A stretch of 64,000 bases of DNA from assembly GCA_036507855.1 (NCBI GenBank), contig DATCIJ010000013.1, positions 33,778 through 97,777 on the forward strand, written 5' to 3'. A model generated the notes under the pieces. It worked only from the letters and a program-made list of their open reading frames with translations, searched no databases and was not told where the DNA came from. Origin of the DNA: JABWBJ01 sp036507855. GTDB taxonomy: Bacteria; Gemmatimonadota; Gemmatimonadetes; Gemmatimonadales; Gemmatimonadaceae. Each line of letters opens with the position of its first letter. Within the stretch, counting starts at the first letter, position 1. Of the stretch, positions 32,323 to 40,457 are shown in pieces. Position numbers and translations under genes: made by a program.

Positions 32323-32910
32323 CTAACGCATTGAGGCGCAGGCCGAGTCGACGGGCGTGGCGGCGCCGAACCGGGTCCTGACGGTTCGCACGCCGCCTTC
32401 GGCGTCCAGGACCATCGTGATCAGGGCGTCGTATTCGGGTTCGCAGAGGTCCGGAAATTTCGGACCGCCCAGCGCGGCGGCGATCACCGGCACGGTGTTG
32501 CTGTGGCCGACCACGAGCACTGTCTTCCCCGCCTGTCGCCGCACCGCGTTGGCGACATCGGCCGCGTGATTCGCCAGGTCGGATTGCGTGTTCACCACCA
32601 CGGGAGTGATGCCCAGTGCCTCAGCGAGCGGCGCCGCGGTCTGGCGTGTCCGCTGCAGCTGCGTCGTGATGATGGCCGAGACCCCCGTCGTCTTTCCCAG
32701 TTCCGCCAGGGCCAATGCCCGGGCGCGACCGACATCGGAGATGGGGACATCGCCGGAACCGGGAGCGCGTTCGGCGTGCCTGACCAGCAGCACGACCGTT
32801 GCCGGCACGACCGGCGGTGACGGCGTCGCCGCAGCGAGCATAGCGACGCCTAGTACAAGGAGGATTCGGTGAGTCTGCGTGCGCAATGTCAGGCTCCAGG
32901 CATCAGGCAT
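32323..32910 (-). CDS. Exported histidine phosphatase (SixA/PGM-like)
   Basis: A 195-residue branch of the histidine phosphatase superfamily. The nucleophile motif is LVRHAERAPGSGD, and the second catalytic His lies in VLVVGHSNTVP. Glu is present at the expected middle position (APLAEALG). An N-terminal hydrophobic run (ILLVLGVAMLAAATP) suggests export. The ATG used (32910) lies inside a GATGCCT stutter arm, so the first five residues may be fortuitous; a TTG at 32886 is an alternative. Confidence 0.85.
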   Translation of the reverse strand: MPDAWSLTLRTQTHRILLVLGVAMLAAATPSPPVVPATVVLLVRHAERAPGSGDVPISDVGRARALALAELGKTTGVSAIITTQLQRTRQTAAPLAEALGITPVVVNTQSDLANHAADVANAVRRQAGKTVLVVGHSNTVPVIAAALGGPKFPDLCEPEYDALITMVLDAEGGVRTVRTRFGAATPVDSACASMR

Positions 32911-32983
32911 CAGGCATCAGGGAAGGTACCAGGTGCGAGGCAGCAGTGGTGGACTGATGCCTGTTGCCTGATGCCTGATGCCG
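32889..32983. repeat. Stutter inverted repeat, CATCAGG/CCTGATG type
   Basis: The left arm (32889-32922) repeats CATCAGG and the right arm (32953-32983) repeats CCTGATG, its complement. It sits between the cytochrome and phosphatase genes, and the left arm carries the phosphatase ATG. The word matches 26091-26141. Confidence 0.75.
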
Positions 32984-32987
32984 TCGA

Positions 32988-33389
32988 TTAGTTCTTCGGC
33001 TGGCTCAGCGAAAACACGTACGCTGCCGCTGCCTTGATCTGCGCGTCGTTGAGTGTGCCACCGCCCTTCGGCGGCATGGGTGCCGGCATCTTCTTGGGCT
33101 TGGCGACGCCTTCATTCACCACCTTCTCGATGAAGGCGAGCGTCCCGTCGCCGTTGACCCACTCCTTGTCGGTCAGGTTCGGACCGAGACCGGTGACTCC
33201 CTTCCCGGCGGGTCCGTGGCAGACATAACACAGTGCGCCGCCGACCTTGCCGTGAAATACGCTGTCGCCTAACGCCAGCACGGCGGGGCTCGCCCCGTCC
33301 GGCGCCTGAGGATGGTCGCGCATCACCGCCACGCCGGCGAGGATGACCAGCGAGGCGCTACCGATGAGCATTCCATACGTCGCGTTCAT
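32988..33389 (-). CDS. Monoheme c-type cytochrome
   Basis: A 133-residue cytochrome with one N-terminal hydrophobic anchor or signal (LIGSASLVILAGVAVM). Heme binding is at CYVCH (residues 54-58), with the distal Met at 101 or 105 (KKMPAPMPPKGG). This is a class I cytochrome c pattern. It follows the candidate cytochrome-porin gene by 6 bp on the same strand, suggesting that the two exchange electrons. Confidence 0.93.
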   Translation of the reverse strand: MNATYGMLIGSASLVILAGVAVMRDHPQAPDGASPAVLALGDSVFHGKVGGALCYVCHGPAGKGVTGLGPNLTDKEWVNGDGTLAFIEKVVNEGVAKPKKMPAPMPPKGGGTLNDAQIKAAAAYVFSLSQPKN

Positions 33390-33395
33390 GGCATT

Positions 33396-34646
33396 CTAGA
33401 AAGCGAGCATCGTGCCCAGCACCAGGCGCACCTGCTCTCGTTCGAAGTCCCAACCTGCTTCTCCCATCATCCGGATGTTGCGCCGGTACATATAGTGCGC
33501 TCCCGCCGATGCCGTGCGGTATTTCGAAAGATAGCCGACGCCCTCGTTCTGCTCTCCCAGGCGGAGTGAGACAACGGGACGATCGGAATCGATCCAGTTG
33601 TAGAGAGCGGTGAAGAACAGCCGGCCGGTCGAGCCCTGCGGCCAGAGCACGGCCTCCGCGAATCCGGCGTTCACCGTCGTGCCGAACAGCACGGTGACGT
33701 TGCCCGGGCACGGGTTGGACAAAGAGCACGTGCCGAAGAAGGGATCGCGATCCACGCGGCGAACGAAACTCGCGTTCAATTCCCCGAACGATCCCATCGG
33801 AACCGTCGCGTCCGGACCCCACATCGAGATGATGTTCGTCGCGCCGGCCTCTCTCTCGTAGCCTCGATAGGCGAACGCCCCCAACCGCACGGGACCGATG
33901 TCCTGCGACACCCGGAACATCGTGCTCTTGGCATCCTCACCATCGAACTGCCTGTTGCCTGACGCCGCATTGAGGCCTTCGCCTGCAACGAGTTCGAACG
34001 CGATGTCGGTTCCTTCGCGCGGCGACCAGAGCGCCATCACGCCCCGGTCGTAGGTCAGGTCGGCAGCGGCCAATCCAACCCTGACGCGATACGGCTGGTA
34101 GTCCTCGTACTCCAGCCGGAGCTCGCGCTTGAACAGAGGATCCGAAACCTGGAACTGGCCCACGATGAGGCTGACGCCCGATCCCGCGACGTCGGTGAAT
34201 TGCAGGTACGCATCCTCCAGTCCGGCGACTTCGCCGCGCTCGCTGAGCAGGAAGTACAGGTAGTAGCTGACCTTGTCGGCGACCTGGCCGCCGCTGAGCA
34301 ACTTGATGACCCACGGCGTCTGCAGGTCGGCCGCATTCTGTCCACCGGTGGGCTCGTTCTGCGCGCGCAGATACGCGTCATACCGTACGGCCAGCGGAAT
34401 GCTGTTCTGCAGGCGCAAGAGGGCGTCGCCGGTGGCGATGGTATCGCGCGCCGGTTCGCCGACAGCGAACTCGAATCCGTTGGCCGCGAAGGCTTCGCCG
34501 AATGCGTTCAGTCTGGGAACCGGAGCGTGACACTGCATGCAGCTCACGCGATACTTGCGAGCGAACGCCGGAATCGCCCACGCCGTCTGGGTGAATCCGA
34601 TCGTCGCGAGGACTGCCAATGCGAGTGGACGGAACAAGCGACTCAT
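33396..34646 (-). CDS. Candidate fused monoheme cytochrome-porin (Cyc2-like)
   Basis: A 416-residue protein from ATG 34646 with a signal peptide cut after TAWA. Immediately after comes IPAFARKYRVSCMQCH (heme motif at Cys36-His40) and PRLNAFGEAFAANGFEF. The remaining 340 residues alternate hydrophobic and polar residues and end in a terminal Phe (VRLVLGTMLAF), as outer-membrane beta-barrels do. One heme domain followed by a barrel is the layout of Cyc2, an outer-membrane iron oxidase, and related fused cytochrome-porins. The length suits a 16-strand barrel. Iron oxidation is only one possible role. Confidence 0.65.
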   Translation of the reverse strand: MSRLFRPLALAVLATIGFTQTAWAIPAFARKYRVSCMQCHAPVPRLNAFGEAFAANGFEFAVGEPARDTIATGDALLRLQNSIPLAVRYDAYLRAQNEPTGGQNAADLQTPWVIKLLSGGQVADKVSYYLYFLLSERGEVAGLEDAYLQFTDVAGSGVSLIVGQFQVSDPLFKRELRLEYEDYQPYRVRVGLAAADLTYDRGVMALWSPREGTDIAFELVAGEGLNAASGNRQFDGEDAKSTMFRVSQDIGPVRLGAFAYRGYEREAGATNIISMWGPDATVPMGSFGELNASFVRRVDRDPFFGTCSLSNPCPGNVTVLFGTTVNAGFAEAVLWPQGSTGRLFFTALYNWIDSDRPVVSLRLGEQNEGVGYLSKYRTASAGAHYMYRRNIRMMGEAGWDFEREQVRLVLGTMLAF

Positions 34647-34741
34647 GACCTCTCCCGTAAGGGGCTTATGAATCCGTAGCGCCGCGCGCGAGCCATAAAC
34701 GTAAGGCCGCGCCTGACGTTGGGAGAGGCACTCCCGGACGG

Positions 34742-35266
34742 CTACCACCCCATACGCCTACGCGTCGTCGTGATGTGCGCAATGTGATGTGGCCCGTGCC
34801 AGGCGTAGAGCGCGACCAGGTGATCGAGTTGGTGGCGACCGGTCTCGGGATGGACGTATTCGCGACGAAAGTCGTCGTCCCGCATGCCGCGCAACAACGC
34901 GACCCAGCGACGGTGCAACGCCTCGAGCAGGTTGAGTGAAACGTCGATCGGGACCGCGGTCGTGTCGACCAGGGTCGCCCAAGCCGCTTCGTCGTATGGC
35001 TTGATTACCGGTGCCGGTTCGGTCAGCGCGAGTTTGAGCCGGACATACGCGTTCAGGTGGCTGTCCGGGACATGGTGCACCACTTGGCGAAGGGTCCACC
35101 CGCCCTCCCGGTAAGGCGTGTCGAGCTTGACCTCGTCAAGGCCCTGAACGGCGGCGCGAAGCTGCTCCGGCGTTTCGGCGATCACGTCGATGGCGCGCGC
35201 CCGTGATTCGCTTGTCGGTTGATCGGGAGGCACGAACTGGCCGGTCGGATAGCGAAGATCGGTCAT
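34742..35266 (-). CDS. DinB/YfiT-type putative metal-dependent hydrolase or thiol transferase
   Basis: A 174-residue four-helix DinB-superfamily protein close to Bacillus YfiT/BstA. The N-terminal DLRYPTGQF, the WTLRQVVHHVPDSHLNAY helix and YAWHGPHHIAHI at the end supply the three-His metal site. Members act as bacillithiol S-transferases or metal hydrolases. The substrate here is unknown. It is a monocistron with the divergent terC at 103 bp. Confidence 0.88.
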   Translation of the reverse strand: MTDLRYPTGQFVPPDQPTSESRARAIDVIAETPEQLRAAVQGLDEVKLDTPYREGGWTLRQVVHHVPDSHLNAYVRLKLALTEPAPVIKPYDEAAWATLVDTTAVPIDVSLNLLEALHRRWVALLRGMRDDDFRREYVHPETGRHQLDHLVALYAWHGPHHIAHITTTRRRMGW

Positions 35267-35369
35267 GGAAGGGAGTCCGGGGAACGGGGCACGGGACTGT
35301 AGCTCGACACTAAGTTAATCCGGCGTTTTCCCCTCCCTGCGTCACCGCTTCCACCGAGAGAACCGCGCA

Positions 35370-36116
35370 ATGGACTGGATCACCGACCCGAATGCCCTGG
35401 TGGGTCTGCTCACGCTCACCGCGCTCGAGATCGTGCTGGGGATCGACAACATCATCTTCATCTCGATCCTGTCCGGACAGCTGCCCAGGGCGGAGCAGGC
35501 GCGGGCGCGGCGGCTCGGACTTGGCGGGGCCTTTCTCACTCGTATCCTCCTGCTGCTGTCCATAGCCTGGATCGTCCGCCTGACAGCGCCGCTCTTCACG
35601 CTGTTCGGCATCGACTTCACGGGACGAAGCCTGATCCTGCTCATCGGCGGCCTGTTCCTCATCGGCAAGGCCACCTTCGAGATTCACGGCAAGCTGGAAG
35701 GTTCCGAAGAGGAGGCGTCGGGAAGCACCCGCGCGGCCCGATCACTGATCGCCGTGGTAGCGCAGATCATGGTGATCGACATTGTCTTTTCGCTCGACTC
35801 GGTCGTCACCGCGGTGGGCATGGTCAGCGAGGTGCAGATCATGATCGCGGCGAATGTCGTGGCGCTCGGCATCATGCTCTGGGCCGCCACACCGATCAGT
35901 GACTTTGTTGACCGACACCCGACGATCAGGATGCTGGCGATGGCCTTCCTGGTCCTCATCGGCACCAACCTGGTGGCCGAAGGGCTGGGGCAGCACATCC
36001 CGAAGGGCTACACCTACTTCGCGATGTCCTTCTCGTTCATGGTGGAGATGCTGAACCTGCGACTGCGGGCGAAACAGGCGGCGGTGCGGCTGCACGACAC
36101 GCCGAGAGTAACATAG
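35370..36116 (+). CDS. TerC family integral membrane protein
   Basis: A 248-residue protein with about seven membrane helices. The LEIVLGIDNIIFISIL motif near residues 18-33 and the later VMVIDIVFSLDSVVTAVGM are the paired Asp motifs of TerC. Homologues mediate tellurite resistance or metal (Mn2+) export and load metals onto exoenzymes. There are no other ter genes nearby. Its 3' flank is a stutter hairpin shared with the convergent DinB gene. Confidence 0.92.
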   Translation: MDWITDPNALVGLLTLTALEIVLGIDNIIFISILSGQLPRAEQARARRLGLGGAFLTRILLLLSIAWIVRLTAPLFTLFGIDFTGRSLILLIGGLFLIGKATFEIHGKLEGSEEEASGSTRAARSLIAVVAQIMVIDIVFSLDSVVTAVGMVSEVQIMIAANVVALGIMLWAATPISDFVDRHPTIRMLAMAFLVLIGTNLVAEGLGQHIPKGYTYFAMSFSFMVEMLNLRLRAKQAAVRLHDTPRVT

Positions 36117-36117
36117 G

Positions 36118-36236
36118 GTCGAGGCTTGAGGCTTGAGTCTTGAGAGAAGGTGAAGGCCAGAGGGCAGCGGGAGTACTCCTCTGCCATTTCGCTCTGAGCT
36201 ATTCCCTTCCCTCGAGCTTCCAGACTCGACCCTCGC
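36118..36236. repeat. Nested stutter hairpin, GAGGCTTGAG/CTCGAGCTTCC type
   Basis: The left arm (36118-36147) has three GAGGCTTGAG-like words. The right arm (36202-36236) is roughly complementary (CTCGAGCTTCCAGACTCGAC). The centre contains GCAG-CG-GGAGTACTCC-T-CTGC, a near-perfect inner hairpin. It lies between convergent terC and the DinB gene and could terminate in both directions. Confidence 0.65.
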
Positions 36237-36239
36237 CGC

Positions 36240-36776
36240 TCAGAGGTATCTCGTCCCTAGAACATCGAGATGATGGAGTTCATGGCCCGCGATAACCCAC
36301 GCCAGGCCACGCACCGACATCCCCTTGCCGCTGGCCGTGCCGTGACGGGTCCACTCTTCCGGGTACAGCGCGTCGAAAAACGGAACGGTGGCCGCCCGCA
36401 CCGCCTCGAATTCGGCGACGAGGCTCGCCAACGCGCGATCGTCGAAGCGGGACGCGCTCACGAACGCATTCTCGTCGAAGCCCGGTAGTGGCGTGCTGTC
36501 GTTGCGCGCGAAGCGCAGCGCGCGGTACAGGAAGACGCGTTCCGCGTCGCAGATGTGCCCCACGACTTCGCGTATGCTCCACTTGCCGGGAGCGTACCGG
36601 TGCCCCGCCCTGGATTCGGGGATGGCGCGCAGGCAGGCCAGTGTGTCGCCGATCTGGGTCTTCAGGGTGCGCACCACGTCGCCGTCCCTGACCTTGTTGA
36701 TGTAGGTCCCGTAGTACGGCGCATACTCGTCAGGCGCGGGTCGTGTGGAACGCGCGTCTGCGGCGGTCGCTGTCAT
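36240..36776 (-). CDS. DinB family protein
   Basis: A 178-residue DinB-superfamily four-helix protein. The metal site is visible as WSIREVVGHICDAERVF (His), and WVIAGHELHHLDVL (two His). It overlaps the stop of the upstream DUF4175 gene by 4 bp and is the last gene of the long MoxR operon. Its role there is unknown; members are metal-dependent thiol or maleylpyruvate-type transferases and hydrolases. Confidence 0.88.
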   Translation of the reverse strand: MTATAADARSTRPAPDEYAPYYGTYINKVRDGDVVRTLKTQIGDTLACLRAIPESRAGHRYAPGKWSIREVVGHICDAERVFLYRALRFARNDSTPLPGFDENAFVSASRFDDRALASLVAEFEAVRAATVPFFDALYPEEWTRHGTASGKGMSVRGLAWVIAGHELHHLDVLGTRYL

Positions 36777-39700
36777 CGTGGTGGCTCCGGCTTCTTCACC
36801 GGCGGCGGTGCGGTTGGTTTGCGTGACAATGACTTGAAGTACTCGTTGACCATATCGCGATAGCCGGGTGGCACGTTCTCATTGCCGCCTAACGCCGGCC
36901 GGTCGGCCTCCACGCCGGCCAACTGGCGGCGGAGAGTGAACTCGAACTCCTTGAATCCCTCCACCACGGCCGAGCGCAGGCGCGCCAGCTCGTCGGGGTC
37001 GTTGAAGGCCCGCGCGCCCTCCAGGCGCCGCAACTGCTCGATCAGGTTGGTCAGGTCTTCGACGTTGCGCCCCTGGCCCTGCAACTCACGCCGCAGCGCC
37101 TCGGCGGCATCGCGCTGGCTGCGGAGCTCGCGCCCGTACTGGCGAACGTCCTCGCCGGTGTAGGGGCCGCGCGGGCCGCCGCCCTGCGCTCCACCGCCGC
37201 CAATCTGTGCTCCTCCGCGATTGCCGCCTGCTGGATCAAGGCCGCGTTGACTCTGCCCGCCTTGGCCTTGCCGTCCACCCTGACCACCCTGGCCTTGCTG
37301 TCCCTGCCCCTGGCCTTGGCCCTGTTGGCCCTGTTGCCCTTGGCCCTGTTGCCCTTGGCCCTGTTGTCCTTGGCCCTGCTGCCCCTGGCCCTGCTGCCCC
37401 TGGCCCTGCTGACCTTGCCCCTGTTGACCTTGCCCCTGCTGACCCTGGGCCTGCTGGCCCTGCCCCTGCTGCCCCTGCTGGCCCTGCTGTGAGCCGGCCT
37501 GGTTCTCGCGATCACGCATGCGATCGTCAATCGACGACAATCCTCGAACCAGGTCGCGCGCGCGATCGAGCGTCTGCGCCTCGTTCCCCTGGCTCTTGCC
37601 GGAAGCCGTCGAATTGGCGCGGTCGAGGCGCGAGCTCAGCGAATCGAGGTCGTCGGTGATCGATTGCTCCCAGTTCCTCACGTAGTCAGCGGCGCCCTGC
37701 CGCATGACACCGCGCGAGAACTGGATCTTGTCGCTCAGGCGCCCTTCACGCATGCCGCGGGCCGCCTCCCGGAGATCGCGCGCGGCTTCGGGGCGGTCGC
37801 GAGCGAGGTCACGCGACATCCGTTCAATGTCGCTCTGCAGTTGCTGCACCTCTCCCGCCATCCCCGTCTTGCGCTCGTCCAGCCGCTGCTCGCGCTCCGA
37901 CCTGGCCGCGCCGGCATTCGCGAGATCCTGCACGTCGCGGGCAACGTCCCGCTGCTGATTCGCCAGGTCCTGCGCGCGACGGGCCGCGTCTTCGATGCCA
38001 CCGGCCTGTCCTGACTGCCGGGCTTCCTCGAGAAGACGCCGCGCGTTCTCGATCTGGTCGAGCGCGGAGCCGGCCGATGATCCCTGTCCCTGTTGCGAAG
38101 CAGCTCTCCGCATTTCGTTCGCGGCTTCCTGCAGGCGCCGGGCACTCTCCGCCATTTCCTGTGAACGCTGCTCACGGGCGAGCCGCTCGAGTTGGCGCGC
38201 GAGACTGTCGGCCTGATCGGCGAGTTGCCGCTGGCCACCGCCGCCACCGCTGCCGCCGCCCTGTTGCGCCATGCTCTGCGCCCGCTGGCGCGCGCGCTCG
38301 TTTTCCTGTTGCTGGCGGGCCGCGAGCTGCTTCAGTCGTTCCAGCGTCTCATCTACCTGCTGCTGCGCCTGTTGCTGCTCGCCACGCTGCACCTGCTCGT
38401 ACTGGTTCCGCAGCTTGTCGGTCTCGAGCTCGAACAGGTCGGCGAGGTCTTCCGCGTTCGACTCCTGCTGCTGTCCGCCGCCGCCGCCGCCACCGCCACC
38501 CGTGCTGACCTGCACGTCACGGTACACCGCTTCGGCACGCTCCAGCATCTGGAGCGCGCGCTGTTCGGGGGGAAGCGCTTCCTTCGTGTCGCGCTTCGAC
38601 AGTTGTTCCTCGGCGCCCTTCATTTCCTCGGATGCCTTCTTGAGGTAGTCGGCGATAACCTTGAACAGCGTGTCGGCCTGCGCGACGACAGGGCGGTTCA
38701 TGCGCGTCGCGAGTTCATCCACCTGCTCGCGCAGACGGCCCTGGCCCAGGTGAATCGTGGTCACGTTCTCGCGGAACGTGACAGGGGGTGTCTTTCCCCG
38801 ATCCCGCTCGGCCTTGAACGTGGCCGCGACGATATCACGCTGCTGCTGCGTGAGCGCGCCGGGATTGGCGCCGCCACCACCACCGCCGCCGCCCTGCTGG
38901 TTCTGTCGATAGTCGCGCCCGAACGGGCGCACCGTCATGAAGTAGATGTCGGTTGTCGCCTGCTGTCCCTCGCGCGCGCCCGTGCCGTCCGTCGCGCGCG
39001 CAAAGTACGAGACCACATCGCCCGCCTGCAGTCCCAGCTCTTCGAGGAAGAACGTGTGACCGGCGATGAAATCCTTCGAGCGGGTCCCCGCGCTGTCATT
39101 GAGCACCAGGGTCTTTTCCGCCTGGCCGTTCACGGAGTACACGAGTTCCACCTTACCCACAGCGAAATCGTCCGTGGCTTCGACTTCGACAAAGACTTCC
39201 TCGACGTTGGTCGGCCGGATGTCACGACCCGGTTTGCGGATCGCGATGGTCGGAGCCATGTCGTCCAGCGCATCCACCACATACTCCACCGATCCGGCGA
39301 CCTTGGTCCCGTCTTCGGCGGTCAGTTCGACGCGATAGAATCCATCCTCGCGAACGACCAGCTCGCCCACGAGCGTGGAATCGTTGCTCCGCTGCATGGC
39401 CACCGACGAATCGCCCTCGAACACCAGACGCCCTGCGCGAACCGGCATCGTGGCCCGCACGCTCACCCGTACGCGCGTCCCACGCACTGCGGCGATATCG
39501 CCGCCGTCCTCGATGCGCTCGACTTCGAGTCCGGTGTACGCCGGATATCGAAGCTCGAGGTCGATCTTGCGGACGGCGGGAAGGTTGCGAACCGTGAGCT
39601 TGAAGACCCCGGAGCGCACGCCACTGCTTTCGATGTAGTACTCGACGTCAGCGTCCAGGTCGAACAGCCGAGCCGAGAAGCGCGTGGTATCGGATCCGAG

Positions 39701-40447
39701 ACCCATGGGGATCCGCTCCCATTCGCTGTTCGCGCCCCGTCGCGTGACGACTTCGACCAGCTCGCTCGTGAACCCATTCAGTTGCGCGGTCACCTGAAGG
39801 TCGGCGCCCTTCGGTACCGTAGCGTTCCCCGGCTCAACGGCTATCGAGTAAGGTGCGACTTCCGCCGCCTTCTTCCAGGGTGTGGCAATCAGGGCCGCAC
39901 CGTAGCGCAGATAGTCGGGACCGAGCATGAAGGCCCCGAATCCAAACAGCGCCACGGCCGCCAGGACGAGTCCCGAACGACGGATATCAGGCGACTCCAC
40001 GGCTACGCCGTTCCCATGGGGGCGCAGGCGGCGCACGGCGTCGTCAACCAGGCCATTCGTCAGGCTGCTCGCGCGGGACTCGACGGGCACCGCGTCCGAA
40101 GTGGCCTCGACCGCGCTCATGAGGGCGCCGTCGAGCGAAGGGATACGCTCCTCCGCGTACAAGGCCACCCTTCCGTCCGATAGACGGCGCGCGATCGGCC
40201 ACGCTATCCAGCGGAGGCCCACCGCGATCATCACGACGGCCACGACCAGGCGCGCCCCCGTAATGCTCGCCTCGCTGAAGCCTGCCCGCTCCATCGCCAT
40301 CGCCGCCAGCCAGAGGGCCACAATGGTCAGGGCGACCACAACGCCAAGTCCGGCGATGACGTGCCGCAGGCGCCAGCGTCGACGAACCAGCTGGATGATC
40401 CCTGCCACCCGGTCGGTCGCGATGGTGCGTTCGAGGATACTGGCCAT
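36773..40447 (-). CDS. DUF4175 family protein, very large, with Q/G-rich tail
   Basis: A 1224-residue protein. Two N-terminal membrane helices (VIAGLGVVVALTIVALWLAA and LVVAVVMIAVGLRWIAW) and a third near residue 165 are followed by Ig-like strands. Then comes a long charged coiled-coil region (about 560-990; repeated Arg/Gln/Glu heptads such as RQLERLAREQRSQEMAESAR) and a Gln-Gly repeat (about 985-1050). The C-terminal helices (EALRREL..QGRNVEDL) are the usual DUF4175 end. It probably spans the inner membrane with the long helices in the periplasm and acts with the MoxR/VWA proteins. It is at the upper end of the length range I would expect. Confidence 0.85.
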   Translation of the reverse strand: MASILERTIATDRVAGIIQLVRRRWRLRHVIAGLGVVVALTIVALWLAAMAMERAGFSEASITGARLVVAVVMIAVGLRWIAWPIARRLSDGRVALYAEERIPSLDGALMSAVEATSDAVPVESRASSLTNGLVDDAVRRLRPHGNGVAVESPDIRRSGLVLAAVALFGFGAFMLGPDYLRYGAALIATPWKKAAEVAPYSIAVEPGNATVPKGADLQVTAQLNGFTSELVEVVTRRGANSEWERIPMGLGSDTTRFSARLFDLDADVEYYIESSGVRSGVFKLTVRNLPAVRKIDLELRYPAYTGLEVERIEDGGDIAAVRGTRVRVSVRATMPVRAGRLVFEGDSSVAMQRSNDSTLVGELVVREDGFYRVELTAEDGTKVAGSVEYVVDALDDMAPTIAIRKPGRDIRPTNVEEVFVEVEATDDFAVGKVELVYSVNGQAEKTLVLNDSAGTRSKDFIAGHTFFLEELGLQAGDVVSYFARATDGTGAREGQQATTDIYFMTVRPFGRDYRQNQQGGGGGGGGANPGALTQQQRDIVAATFKAERDRGKTPPVTFRENVTTIHLGQGRLREQVDELATRMNRPVVAQADTLFKVIADYLKKASEEMKGAEEQLSKRDTKEALPPEQRALQMLERAEAVYRDVQVSTGGGGGGGGGQQQESNAEDLADLFELETDKLRNQYEQVQRGEQQQAQQQVDETLERLKQLAARQQQENERARQRAQSMAQQGGGSGGGGGQRQLADQADSLARQLERLAREQRSQEMAESARRLQEAANEMRRAASQQGQGSSAGSALDQIENARRLLEEARQSGQAGGIEDAARRAQDLANQQRDVARDVQDLANAGAARSEREQRLDERKTGMAGEVQQLQSDIERMSRDLARDRPEAARDLREAARGMREGRLSDKIQFSRGVMRQGAADYVRNWEQSITDDLDSLSSRLDRANSTASGKSQGNEAQTLDRARDLVRGLSSIDDRMRDRENQAGSQQGQQGQQGQGQQAQGQQGQGQQGQGQQGQGQQGQGQQGQGQQGQGQQGQGQQGQQGQGQGQGQQGQGGQGGRQGQGGQSQRGLDPAGGNRGGAQIGGGGAQGGGPRGPYTGEDVRQYGRELRSQRDAAEALRRELQGQGRNVEDLTNLIEQLRRLEGARAFNDPDELARLRSAVVEGFKEFEFTLRRQLAGVEADRPALGGNENVPPGYRDMVNEYFKSLSRKPTAPPPVKKPEPPR
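37298..37491 (-). repeat. Tandem 18-bp repeat encoding QGQGQQ-type low complexity
   Basis: On the plus strand, CCCTGCTGCCCCTGG-like units recur about ten times. On the coding strand they give alternating Gln-Gly(-Gln) within the DUF4175 protein. Units differ by third-position changes, so the repeat is old or maintained by slippage. Confidence 0.85.
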
Positions 40448-40457
40448 GAATCGCCCC

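Noticed and set aside
37298..37491. CRISPR-like array
   Set aside because: The repeats are contiguous 18-bp coding units without spacers; they encode Gln-Gly low complexity.
38192..40183. 663-codon open frame on the plus strand within the DUF4175 gene
   Set aside because: Leu/Arg-rich antisense shadow of the coiled-coil gene; no start signal or domain.
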